A stretch of 21,448 nt of DNA from assembly GCA_000444245.1 (NCBI GenBank), contig ATSW01011467.1, positions 1 through 21,448 on the forward strand. Direction: 5' to 3'. Shown one piece after another: positions 1-8,819 of this stretch. Position 1 is the first letter of the stretch. Every line of letters starts with the position of its first letter. This stretch comes from Botryllus schlosseri (Eukaryota; Chordata; Ascidiacea; Stolidobranchia; Styelidae). The notes under the pieces were generated by a model. It was not told where the DNA came from, searched no databases, and saw nothing but the letters and a program-made list of their open reading frames with translations. Made by a program: the position numbers and the translations under genes.

Positions 1-1735
1 GTATAATTGGCGTCTGTCATCATTCAAATTATAATAATTAGTAGGCGCACACTACGCGCGGTTTAATCACCTTCGTTTTGGCTGCTGACAACGATAAGCA
101 CGAATTGTGTACGATAGGTTCCCGTCCGAGAGAAACCTATAGAGAGACATGATCGGCACCTTGCGAGCCACGCAATCAAGATAGCCAATACTAATTAGTT
201 ACGGCGTATAATTGTGATACCCGCTGGGCCGCTGCGAGTTCCCTACCACGTTCTTGTCAGTGCAAATAACGTCATGTTCCTGGCTAGAGGTTGCATAAAA
301 TGGATACTGAATGGGACTGTTCCTTCATTTTGTTTTATATTACTTTATCGAATGCGGTGAATTTTACATCTATTAAATCAAGGTAAACAATTTAACCTAT
401 TTAATCGATCTCATCATATAGTAAAGTATCATTGTGGGTGCCGCATCACACCGCGCAAACGGAACAGATTGCCAACTTATTGTTCTGCGCTGCCCGCAAT
501 TGCCTGCTTACCGGTAATTTTCAACTCCAGTAGCACACACTGTTCAGAAAATATGCACGCACAGTCGCACCCACACACACTATGGATTCACCCTTGAAAC
601 ACGGTATACAGTGCGACACTATACACCGCCGAATACGCGATATTAGGGTGTGCTATATAAAGATATTCGTAGCAGTGCAGATTCATTACGATGGATAAGT
701 GCCATTAGCAAATAACATGAAGTTACGTGTGAATAATTAATTACCTAGCTTCAAATGGTGATCTTGATCAGCATTGGACGCGTAGTTGTAATGGCCTCGC
801 TCTCCAGGACGTTCAGATGCGGCATCAGCTGTATATCCGTATCCTTATCCATCCAGTTATCCATGCATTGTGCAAGTGTCCGATAGTCACCAGAACACCA
901 CGGCAATCACGTAAAACGCACGTACTCACCAGCCTCATCAGCTTCTACCAGCTTCTTATAAGCTATAGTAAGTCAAATTTGGTTACAAAGCTGGAGGGAG
1001 AGATCTCACACCTGGCAAGGGTTTGCAAAGTGATGAGAAAATATATTCTTTCAATTGATGAGCACGCTGAGCGCATTTACCGTGTGACTGGAACAATGCA
1101 AGTTCGAACTCCATAGAACGATAATCACGGAATACATTTTGAATGGCTCAAACAGATTACTCAAACGAACATCACTGCGGGACACTTGAAATACATCGCG
1201 CAGACCTTTGTATGCATACGTCGCAATTAAACCACTTGGATATACAGGCCCCACCTGCACCGTGCATTTACACCGCACGATCCACCTATCGCGTATACCC
1301 CCGTGGAGGAGAATCGGCGTGCGTCAACACGCCCTGGTTCATATTTCTATCTATTTAGACTCTTAGGTGTGATGTTTAAATCTGTACACGGAACGGCATC
1401 GCATGGGACGTATATGTGGGCACCGTGGAGACACGGCAATGTAGAAACGCATCTTAATTTATGCATTGAATTCCTGCTGGACGGAAAGAATTGCGGTAAA
1501 CGGTTGGTGACACTGTAGAATATCGAAGGCGTCGTATCGATGTAAGTCTGTGGTTTCAACCGGTGTTCCCTGAAACCCCAGCGTTTCTGTGAGCCAGTGT
1601 CAGGTGTTCCCTACAGGTCACGACCCGAGTAACGATGTCTCGTTAAGACGACATAACAGTATGAATGATGAGGAAAATTTGAATATATGCACGTTTTTCA
1701 ACAGTAAATAATATAATGCCCATCTTTCTACATCA
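1..1735. other. No supported gene; non-coding or unrecognised DNA
   Basis: I see no conserved protein, RNA gene or complete repeat here. Open frames of up to about 100 codons occur on both strands (for example 817-1116 plus and 1347-1559 minus), but they overlap each other, resemble no family I know and have ordinary low-complexity composition. The stretch 750-990 has splice-like signals on the minus strand but no consistent reading frame across them. It may be intergenic DNA or an intron of a gene lying outside the window. Confidence 0.5.
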
Positions 1736-1739
1736 TATT

Positions 1740-2632
1740 AAAGAAGATTGGGTAATTTTTCGACCACAAATATTTCATTGCTATTTGTGGCAATGCTGTG
1801 GGTCAATCCCGACGTTGCATATATGCCATTTTCGCTAACGCGCGTAACATTGTACAGCATCATCGTCATTGGTTTATTAGCAATTTTTATCAGTTCAATA
1901 CACCACAAAATCCGATACAATGAAACGATAGGAAAGTGTCGAAGCGACTTGGAGTAGTCTATAGAATCAGACACCTACCTTGGCCTAGGCGATGTAAAGA
2001 GGAGGCATGCTCACTGAATGAAAAGTAAAGAAGATAGTATAGGAAAAAAGCAAGCAACAAGAAATGAGGTGGTATGTCATGGAAGGCGAGATCGATAGGT
2101 CAGTCGTGGTCCGGTAATCTTGAGGGTGGACTAGTATTCATTTAGTAGTAATTGCTTGTATTTCGACTTGAATGTGGACATGCTCGTCGACTGTCGGATG
2201 GCCGACGGGTTACTGTTCTACACATCAGGGCCGGTATATTTGATGGGGCGATGATCTTTTCGGTCTATCATATGATATTTGGACGACGTTGATGCGCGTT
2301 TGTTGTACTTGTACTTGTGCGCTTTTGTTTCCGAGGTAAAAAAAAAGTCATTGAAATATTCGGGGAAACGATCGCAGTGGAACTGATACATACACCTGTC
2401 TNTTGGCGATTTCTAGTTTCCGCATATCTTCTGTGTTTAGGACACCGAATCTCTTCAGCAACGACTTGTTGGATGTTTCGTATGCTGGGATATGACCAAT
2501 AGGGTTGTTCCGATTTTTTAATTCAGAAAACCTCGGTCGCAGCCTTCCAAATGATAGTTTAGTACATGAAAACACTTTTACTCTAATCACGGACATGCCG
2601 AACACACGTAACCACTCCTCAAACATTTTGGT
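1740..2632 (-). mobile_element. 5'-truncated CR1/L2-like LINE: end of RT ORF plus 3' UTR
   Basis: The minus strand from about 2632 to 2131 encodes the C-terminal tail typical of CR1/L2/jockey-type reverse-transcriptase ORFs. A segment with the motif SLLKRFGVLNTEDMRKLEIA is followed, after one frame change near 2350, by the family's usual ending: a GPDV..NSNPSAIRQ block, then STFKSKYKQLLLNEY and a stop at 2131-2133. In place of the usual Trp after GPDV there is a TAG stop (about 2219-2221), and one N lies at 2402, so this copy is dead. The fingers, palm and endonuclease are absent, as expected for 5' truncation. The 3' UTR continues to about 1890 and probably about 1740; its boundary is supported by the second copy at 5407-5760, which matches it in the opposite orientation. 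The clade is inferred from the tail motif only. Confidence 0.8.
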
Positions 2633-2699
2633 GACTAAGATTGGTGTATCATTTTGTCATTGAGGTGAATAGATTTCGCTGTTCGTCCAACACCTCGTC

Positions 2700-2771
2700 G
2701 GCTCGTTGGTCTAGGGGTATGATTCTCGCTTCGGGTGCGAGAGGTCCCGGGTTCAAATCCCGGACGAGCCC
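2700..2771 (+). tRNA. tRNA-Pro (anticodon CGG)
   Basis: This 72-nt sequence folds into a full cloverleaf. The 7-bp acceptor stem pairs GGCTCGT with ACGAGCC, with C2771 as discriminator. The anticodon stem CTCGC/GCGAG closes the 7-nt loop TTCGGGT, placing anticodon CGG at 2732-2734. The T-arm is CCCGG/CCGGG around GTTCAAAT. Internal promoter box A (TGGTCTAGGGG region) and box B (GGTTCAAATCC) are intact, there is no intron, and CCA is not encoded, as usual for eukaryotes. It closely matches the conserved animal tRNA-Pro sequence. A T4 run at 2793-2796 can terminate RNA polymerase III. It reads CCG codons. Confidence 0.96.
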
Positions 2772-2792
2772 CGTTTCGGAACCTTTCCCTAA

Positions 2793-2796
2793 TTTT
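2793..2796 (+). terminator. Pol III terminator for tRNA-Pro(CGG)
   Basis: This TTTT is the first run of four Ts downstream of the tRNA body, 22 nt after the discriminator base. Pol III normally stops at such a run. Confidence 0.55.
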
Positions 2797-2864
2797 CGCA
2801 GCGAATGTCTTCGAAAAAATACTTTTATTGTGAGCTGCGAGGTTCACATTTTTTTTATTATGTT

Positions 2865-2933
2865 TGCTCGTTAGACGAGCGGTATGGTTCTCGTTTCAAG
2901 CTCGCGTGCTCGCCCAAGGTTTAAGTCGCGACA
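2865..2933 (+). pseudogene. Decayed tRNA-Pro copy
   Basis: It aligns to the intact tRNA-Pro genes through GCTCGTT at its start, GGTATGGTTCTCG in the D-arm and anticodon stem, and AAGGTTTAAGTC in the T-arm. The acceptor 3' strand is lost and the anticodon and T stems no longer pair, so it is not a functional tRNA. It is preceded by the degenerate spacer motif of the array, which shows it is a member of the tandem series. Confidence 0.65.
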
Positions 2934-3019
2934 TCAGCGTTCATGTTTCATATTTGTGCCACACTGATTTCAAAATGACCATTTCGTTGTTGAGACGATT
3001 CAACTTCGCTGCCGATCTG

Positions 3020-3089
3020 ATCACCGCAGTCTAGTGGCGTGATTCTCTCTTTGAGTCAAGAGGTTCCGGATTCACTCCTGTCTGACCCT
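3020..3089 (+). pseudogene. Decayed tRNA-Pro copy
   Basis: The core is recognisable: GTCTAGTGGCGTGATTCTC, the loop TTTGAGT, AAGAGGTTCCGGATTCA and a TCTGACC ending. About a third of the positions differ from the intact genes, one base is missing in the 3' side of the anticodon stem, and the acceptor stem is destroyed. The position equivalent to the anticodon reads TGA. This is a relic, not a gene. Confidence 0.7.
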
Positions 3090-3149
3090 ATAATTTTGCC
3101 TAACTTTCTAGCCGAGGTCAATTTATAAACCGCCGCAATAGTCCTTGTC

Positions 3150-3221
3150 GGCTCGTTGGTCTAGGGGTATGATTCTCGCTTAGGGTGCGAGAGGTCCCGG
3201 GTTCAAATCCCGGACGAGCCC
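3150..3221 (+). tRNA. tRNA-Pro (anticodon AGG)
   Basis: The body is identical to the tRNA-Pro at 2700-2771 except for one base: the loop is TTAGGGT, so the anticodon at 3182-3184 is AGG. As A34 is normally deaminated to inosine in eukaryotes, it should read CCU and CCC (and CCA). All stems pair, boxes A and B are intact, and the discriminator is C3221. It is the last full unit of the tandem array. Confidence 0.96.
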
Positions 3222-3243
3222 TCGTATTGCATGACGTACCAAA

Positions 3244-3248
3244 TTTTT
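3244..3248 (+). terminator. Pol III terminator for tRNA-Pro(AGG)
   Basis: TTTTT lies 23 nt downstream of the discriminator base, at nearly the same distance as in the first gene. It is the first T-run after the tRNA. Confidence 0.6.
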
Positions 3249-3346
3249 GTAACTACTCATTTTCAAAAACACAATTGCTAGCCGAGGTGAATTAATCATC
3301 TGCCCTATTAGCGCTCGTCGCACACTTCGAATTATATATACTAGAC

Positions 3347-3420
3347 CAGTGGTTCTCAACCTTTTTTTAGACACGCCCCCCTTTTTGACAGTGAAAAATT
3401 TTGCGCCCCCCTTATCGTCA
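3347..3420 (+). mobile_element. Lone hAT-like transposon end
   Basis: CAGTGGTTCTCAACC at 3347-3361, followed by T-rich and CGCCCCCC-rich subterminal DNA, is the usual left terminus of hAT (Charlie-like) elements. No matching inverted end and no copy of the flanking 8 bp could be found downstream, so the inner boundary is unknown. From here to about 3950 I see no gene; several AT-rich low-complexity tracts occur. Confidence 0.45.
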
Positions 3421-3949
3421 TATCACGAAATCCAACTGGGCTGCTAGCAACCCCAACACATTGTTTGGTGGTATGGACGGTTATGAATGCTGATGAGAGA
3501 ATAAAAAAATATGAAATTGGGTCTACATAAAGAGAAACACGCGTGCATTGGAGGCAAATCGCGCGGAACGCGAAAATTCACCCTTTAAGGAACTTCAGTA
3601 TGAATTAGGATTCCAATCACTTTAATACAGGTGACGGTCTCCGTAATCATTCTCCACAGCAATCGCACCAATCTGGTATACGCCTTTACTAGGGTCGCAT
3701 TTAAAAGAAGAGTAGTTTTAAAACCTTTCTTTAAAACATGTTTTGAAGAGTGTTTCAAACAAATACGGTTTCAAAAAGACCAATTTTCTTTTCAAAATTT
3801 ATACAATTATATCATTGTTGTGTAAATACTTTCGGAAAAAACGCAATCAGTATGAGCCCGATTCGGTATTGTTTGTTTGTTTTATTGAAATAATTGGCGC
3901 TTGTAAACACTTCGGTCATTTGCGCCCGCACAGTAGGCTATATTTCATA

Positions 3950-4170
3950 AGGTATTTCTCCGCTTTTCTCTTGCGTCCTTTTCCTGGTCGTTTGCTGCCT
4001 TCTTTCATGAGTTCGACTCTCTCCTCCTCTGGGCTTTTCAAGGCACTGTAATTACAGCGGGATCGGCGATGAGGAGCCCAGATAAACCTCCGACACATAG
4101 AAACATGGCAGAGCCGAGACTCGAACCATCAAACATTGGTGTCGTGGCGGCAGTGTTTAACCAGATCCCG
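3950..4170 (-). mobile_element. tRNA-derived SINE, copy A (degenerate head)
   Basis: Read on the minus strand, a box-B sequence GGTTCGAGTCT (4117-4127) is followed by the core GGAGGTTTATCTGGGCTCC (within 4071-4092), which is shared with copy B at one mismatch in 22. The downstream body holds a short hairpin-like CGCTGTAATTACAGTG and a GAAAGAAGGCA stretch, both with counterparts in copy B. Box A is not recognisable, so the copy is old. The 3' limit is uncertain. Confidence 0.55.
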
Positions 4171-4439
4171 ACCGAATATTATCGATTTACGGATAATATC
4201 GAGTCGATATCGCACTTTGCAATAATAATCGTTGGGTTATATTTTTCATCGGAACAAGTCACACACAATGTACAATGCGATAAGACACAATGCGATGTAA
4301 TGAACAGATAGGAGGATATCGAACGGCACGCAGTTGCGATCCTTTTAGACTGACATCCTCCTCGGCCCAGAGTGCCCAATGTAACAGTTCTTTTCGGTGT
4401 TGATACTTTTTGAAGCCACGGCCCATTCTAGTTATTTTC

Positions 4440-4613
4440 ATTCCTTGTGAGTGCTTTCTTTCGTCGGGTCTTTGTCTGGAAGTTTTTTGTCGCCGTAAGA
4501 ACGGTGACGGCGGGGGAAGAGGAGCCCAGATGAACCTCCGATGGGAATCGAATCGGGGCCGCCCGATTCGTAGGCGCTTGTCGTCACCACTACGCTATCC
4601 AACGGTATCGGCC
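4440..4613 (-). mobile_element. tRNA-derived SINE, copy B (intact A and B boxes)
   Basis: On the minus strand the head has box A TAGCGTAGTGG (4587-4597) and box B GATTCGATTCC (4544-4554), 32 nt apart, which is the spacing of a tRNA gene. Acceptor-like and T-arm-like sequence is present but no cloverleaf closes, so it is a SINE head and not a tRNA. The core GGAGGTTCATCTGGGCTCC (4519-4540) and the following GAAAGAAAGCA are shared with copy A. I do not recognise the SINE family. Confidence 0.65.
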
Positions 4614-5406
4614 ATTATAGAGACAAACAAATATCGGCCATTTTGGTGACGTCACAACGTCTCAGTAGATAGTCAGATAACTAAAATCTGCCGCTGTTAG
4701 GCTGGAAACACTGATATATCACGTATTATAGGTTACAGATGTCCATGATGCAACCTTTCTGGTATATTTCGTATCCATCCATATTGTCCAAGCATATAGC
4801 ATGGACTGCAAATCTCTTCAAGTCAAATATTTGCTCTACAATTTGGGAAATGCGCCTCAAGCTAGATGCCATAACTGTTGAATATCGGCTGAAAATAAAT
4901 CGGGGTTATCGATAAAGGCTTTAATTGGAACCCCGACATCGCTGCATCGCTGCATGACGATGTAGTCCTGGTAAGAGTAATTCTTCCGTCTGTTCANGAC
5001 AGGGACCGGAAATATATATACATATATATCATTGTAGGCCATAAACGTATCCGGCAGGTGATTTCACTGTTGTCACCACTAGGAACAAGTCGTTCACGTT
5101 TGACATCTAATTTCGAGAAGGCAAAAAAGTGGATACAGAGTTCGCCTGACGCCTGTACACTGTACAGACGACTAAAACAAAGGGTCAGACAACTCATATC
5201 ATCGAGAGAGCCTCTGTCATCGTATTATTGCATAATTCCATTGTTTGCGAATAACGCTGTAGCTAGAATAGAACCCCTATGATCCGCACTTTAATGTAAT
5301 ATTCTATTATGTGCAATGTGCATAGGCTTGATAATAAAATATTCAAATGAAAATCAAGGGCAAGGCAAGAGTTTTGAGGTAATATTTTGGAATCATTTGA
5401 CTAGTA
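4614..5406. other. No confirmed gene; weak coding-like remnants on minus strand (4726-5040)
   Basis: Two minus-strand stretches read like protein. One, before about 4900, includes YSYQDYIVMQRC and VPIKAFIDNPDLF. The other, ending with a stop near 4729, includes SLRRISQIVEQIFDL and AICLDNMDGYEIYQ. Acceptor-like sites (TTATTTTCAG and a pyrimidine-rich tract ending AACAG) precede both. No consistent donors or phases join them, an N interrupts the first, and I recognise no family. They could be exons of an unknown gene or relics of a transposon ORF. Confidence 0.2.
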
Positions 5407-5760
5407 TACTAGAATACTAGCCAGCCTTCAGGATTACCGGACCGCGGCCTAACATCGACCTCGCCCTCCGCCACATGCCAGCTCATTTTGTCGCTTGCGT
5501 CTTATATTNTCTGCATTACTTTTCATTCAGTGTGCAATGTGCAACTGTGCACGCCTCTTCTTTACTTCGCCCAGGCTAAGGTGGGTGTCTGATCTTAAAG
5601 GCTACTCTAAGTTGTTTCGACACCTTCCTATCTTTTCATTGTATCGCAGTCTTGTGATGTTTTGAAACGATGAAAATATTATTAAAACTGATTGATGGAT
5701 AGTGCGACGNNNGTACCACGCTCAATGTACCGCTTACTTTAACCAATTTACTTACTATGC
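5407..5760 (+). mobile_element. 3'-end-only copy of the CR1/L2-like LINE
   Basis: This plus-strand stretch matches the reverse complement of the LINE 3' UTR at 1890-2135 along at least 240 bp. Landmarks in the same order include GAATACTAG at the ORF stop, GATTACCGGACC, TTACTTTTCATTCAGTG, a GCCTC/TTTAC block, GGTGTCTGAT, and CATTGTATCG. It starts essentially at the stop codon, so it is severely 5' truncated. It carries a short extra GTGCAATGTGCAACTGTGCA stretch not seen in the other copy. Several Ns lie at its distal end. Confidence 0.8.
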
Positions 5761-5914
5761 CGCAATTANTTACGNCGGTNGCNGAGTTTATTATTNCATG
5801 TAACTTGTATATATAGTTTGAAAGTTTATNTAGTTNNAAATTTANTATAAGCCTATGTCCCAGAGCACNAAAACTCGATCCTTGATAACATATTTTGTCC
5901 GTGGTGCACAAGGN
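5708..5914. other. Cluster of ambiguous bases
   Basis: About fifteen Ns occur in about 200 bp (first at 5710-5712, last near 5914), far denser than elsewhere in the window. This marks unreliable consensus, probably from divergent reads of a repeat or from allelic differences. Any open frame here is untrustworthy. Confidence 0.8.
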
Positions 5915-5947
5915 CGGAAACGGCGACACGCGCCACTTAAAACTCAT

Positions 5948-5950
<3 letters not shown>

Positions 5951-5979
<29 letters not shown>
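5951..5979 (+). repeat. (TAA)n microsatellite
   Basis: This is an uninterrupted TAA repeat of nearly ten units. It directly precedes a hAT-like terminal sequence. Confidence 0.95.
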
Positions 5980-5984
5980 GTGCG

Positions 5985-6045
5985 GTCCGTGAGCAATCTG
6001 AAGGTTTGTATCCGGCCCGCGATGCAAGTTGAGTTTGACACACTT
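5985..6045 (-). mobile_element. Lone hAT-like transposon end
   Basis: Read on the minus strand from 6045, the sequence CAAGTGTGTCAAACTCAAC followed by a GGGCCGGAT motif resembles the ends of hAT elements that begin CAGGGGTGTCAAACTC. No partner end or target-site duplication was found, so the call rests on the terminal motif alone. Confidence 0.35.
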
Positions 6046-6360
6046 GCTCTAGGCCCTGTATTTATCCATATCATTGGCGTTAAATGTATAATATATATAG
6101 GCTATCGACTTTCAATTAAATAAAAGGGCAAAAGAAAACAGGAAACAAAAGAACATCAAGATAATCAGTTTGGGGCCTTGTTAAGCGCCTCCAGCGTGGG
6201 CGGTCGTGGGCGTCTTCGAGCGCTAGCCCGCGTTGCGTTAGCTCGGTCTCTATTGTCGAGCGCCATGTGGTTCTATTCCAGCCACCCCTGCGCCATGGCT
6301 CCGTCGGAATGTTGTTGATGATGGCGGCGGCTGGTTGATCGTCTTGATGCCGCACTAGAT

Positions 6361-8624
6361 CAGTGCTCTTCAACCTTTTTCGTCGTGGTACACCCTTTTA
6401 AGGCTTACTTGAAACTGGTACACCCCTGACCAGATAACTCATTGATTCCGCATAGTAAGCCTACACCAGGGGTGTTCAACCTCCTTGTTATTCACGGCCG
6501 TGCTTCGATTCCTTACATATAGCATACTACCGCATTCCGGCGTAGAGTCGTAATGGCCCGTCTGGACGTCATTTAATCAGGACTCTACTCCCCCACCCCA
6601 AACCCGTGGATTGGGGGGGGGGGGCTCGAAGGGGTCTCAAAATTATTTCTAGAATAAAAATAAATTATCGAGTTTATTTTTAAAAAATTGTCCCACTTCA
6701 TTCAGTTTTTTTCGCCCTACGCTCGATTTAATGTCAAATTTCTTGATTATTGGGTAGCCTTTCCCGAGAAAAAATATGTAAGATTAATAGGAATGGGCAT
6801 TTCGGTGTCGGCCATTACCGCGCCACGACGCTCCAAGACATATGAAGTTTTAGGCCATGTAACAAAATGCGATCCTAGAAGTGTGCCAGAATGATCGGCA
6901 GCGAGTAAACATTGGTCAAAAAGGACCGCCCTTGTGCTGACTGAATACCCCGAGGGGACCAAGGAGCTCGCCCGAATTATTTTCATTTACAGGCCCTACA
7001 TTTTCCAAAACATTTAATTTTGATTGTAAATCTGATTAGCTGGGCAGAGAGGGAGAATAACAAAATTTATAACAATATCTATGCAGTTTCTGATATTATT
7101 GACGGATTCAATCACGAATTAAAGAAAATTTCACGCCTCGCGCGATCTTTAGCTATAAACTAGCCCACTAACGTGTATAACAAATTTCGCTGACAAAGTA
7201 GCGGTTATAAAGCGTAGACCGTGATGAGGGGTCTACTGTTTGGTTTATGACGCTATGGGGCCCAAGACCAACGTTTTTAGGGGGGCTGACGAAGTGCTGT
7301 TTCGGCATTGCATATACTCATGTTAAATTGGCTACTGGCAACTTAACACCGCGGAGAGCGCTTGTGGTGTTCTGCGCCATCACTGATTTCTTGAGGTATA
7401 CCTTGCGTATAGAAGTTTTTAATTGTAACAGTAGTCGCGCGGGGACTAAAAAGTTTTACACGTGGAAGATTTATTTCGTCTATAATATGGGTATTTTCAT
7501 ATATTACTGTAAGCTATTTATCCATTATTGGCACACGTGAATGATTAAGCGACGGAGCTGATAAAGGAAGTGTAGGCCTACACGCATACGAATCCGTCTT
7601 GGTGTCCATCATTTTCCTTGACATTTTGCATTTGTTTGGTGGGACTCAGATTACACTTTATATAAAATACGTAAAATCCTGGTCCCCTGAATCGCGCACG
7701 AGTGAATAAAATTTTCAAGTTTAAAATCTCTCAAAGATTTGAGAACCTATTCGTTAATTCTAATTTCATATTAACGGACGCCAAAACACGCTCTAATTTA
7801 ATTAATATGTTTTGCATAAATATTGTTTAACGGCTGCATGCGACCGTATGTCCGCAGGTGCTGGCATGTTGAAATAAGGATTAACAATGCTGCAACGTAT
7901 TTGAAATGCTAAATACTAATCAGGGCTCAAGGATCCGGACCACCAGCTAGCACAATGGTTCTCAAATCAGACCCCCTCGAGACACCCTAGCTACGCCCCT
8001 GTAATGATGTACACCGCGCTATTTATAAGGAGCTCACATAAAGTACAAATTCAATATTTCTGAACCGTGGCAGTGGTTTCCTTAAGCATCATTATAGACG
8101 GATGTTGCAAGTGGAACACATGTCATCTCCATCCTTTTCTACTCCAAAAGGAATCAAAAAGTCCATACCAACATTCAAGTGATGTGCACAAACATATGCT
8201 TATGATACACCAAAAGGAATAAGCTCGTACAGCTGATATGAACATATTTTACGATAACGCACGCCCGGTCAACATATTGATGTTCTGAAGCATACAATTG
8301 CCTGTTTATTGTGATAGCTCTATAGTCATCAGTCCATTTTAATTCGGATCTGGTACACCCCTGTGTTACGTGGGTTATTGTATGTATTATGATGATGCTT
8401 CCCTGTAAAGTAGCAAGGTATGACGTCATGCCTTACCCAACTGTGCATGACCGCATCACTCGTGCTTGACCGCTTCATCTTATATATCATCTCTGGTTGA
8501 TGGCACATGGAAGCCATAATAAATGTACAGCAAGAAACACCCTGTACACCCCATGTGAGTGGTACACCCTTTTAAAATTGTGGCACACCCTAGGGTGTAC
8601 GACAACCCCGGTTGAAGAGCACTG
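6361..8624. mobile_element. hAT-type non-autonomous transposon (2264 bp) inside the LINE
   Basis: The terminal inverted repeats are perfect over 15 bp (CAGTGCTCTTCAACC at 6361-6375 and its complement at 8610-8624). The flanking 8-bp target-site duplication CACTAGAT is also perfect (6353-6360 and 8625-8632). Subterminal GGTACACCCTTTTAA motifs occur inverted at both ends. Removing the element and one duplication joins LINE codons ..SLIGHLVRHQDDQP.. in frame. No transposase is visible, so it depends on another copy. It seems to contain a further hAT-like insertion (6467-7575). The rest (7584-8609) is AT-rich with no recognisable coding sequence. Confidence 0.93.
6467..7575. mobile_element. Probable second hAT copy nested in the larger hAT
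   Basis: From about 6590 to 6905 the sequence matches the hAT at 8960-9280 in order, including TCGGCCATTAC and GCGCCACGACGC, ACATATGAAGTT and GGCCATGTAACA. A GCTGACGAAGTGCTGTTT block at about 7285 matches one at about 9469. The left end CAGGGGTGTTCAACC (6467) looks like a hAT terminus. The preceding 8 bp, GCCTACAC (6459-6466), recurs at 7576-7583 and could be the duplication. The right terminus is not a clean inverted copy, so the right boundary is uncertain. A G-run of about 14 lies near 6611-6624. Confidence 0.55.
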
Positions 8625-8819
8625 CACTAGATGACCGATTAGGCTGAAGATTCGTTCAGCAGCCAGCAAACGGCATGGGACCGTTTTTGTGAGTTTGCGC
8701 AGAGCATTGGTGGATATGTGCTCCTGGTGGCGGATGCCGAGTGCGTAGCGGAGGAGTGCATCGTAGTTGGCGTTGAGTGTCTTAGCCAGTCAGCGTGAGT
8801 GCCTCTATTCCGTATAGAA

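Larger units (their letters stand above)
2655..3320 (+). repeat. Tandem array of tRNA-Pro units
   Basis: Four tRNA-Pro-like bodies start near 2700, 2865, 3020 and 3150, all in the same direction and 130-165 bp apart. The spacers also share a motif, roughly GCCGAGGTSAAT, seen near 2664 (degenerate), 2836 (degenerate), 3111 and 3281. The array therefore arose by tandem duplication of a whole unit (spacer plus tRNA), not by separate insertions. The first and last tRNA bodies are intact and the middle two have decayed. The last spacer ends in a short GCTCGTCG stretch near 3313 that may be the start of a further truncated unit. Confidence 0.8.

Noticed and set aside
750-990. Possible minus-strand exon(s) with a GTGAGT donor near 932 and an open frame ending at about 752
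   Set aside because: No acceptor lies between the donor and the next open stretch, two overlapping frames are equally open, and no family is recognisable.
4647-4654. TGACGTCA palindrome (CRE-like site)
   Set aside because: An isolated 8-mer next to a SINE with no gene nearby; chance occurrence is likely.
7921-8002. Short stretch bounded by CAGGGC and GCCCCTG that resembles a hAT-like insertion
   Set aside because: The ends do not match over a useful length and there is no 8-bp duplication (ATACTAAT versus TAATGATG).
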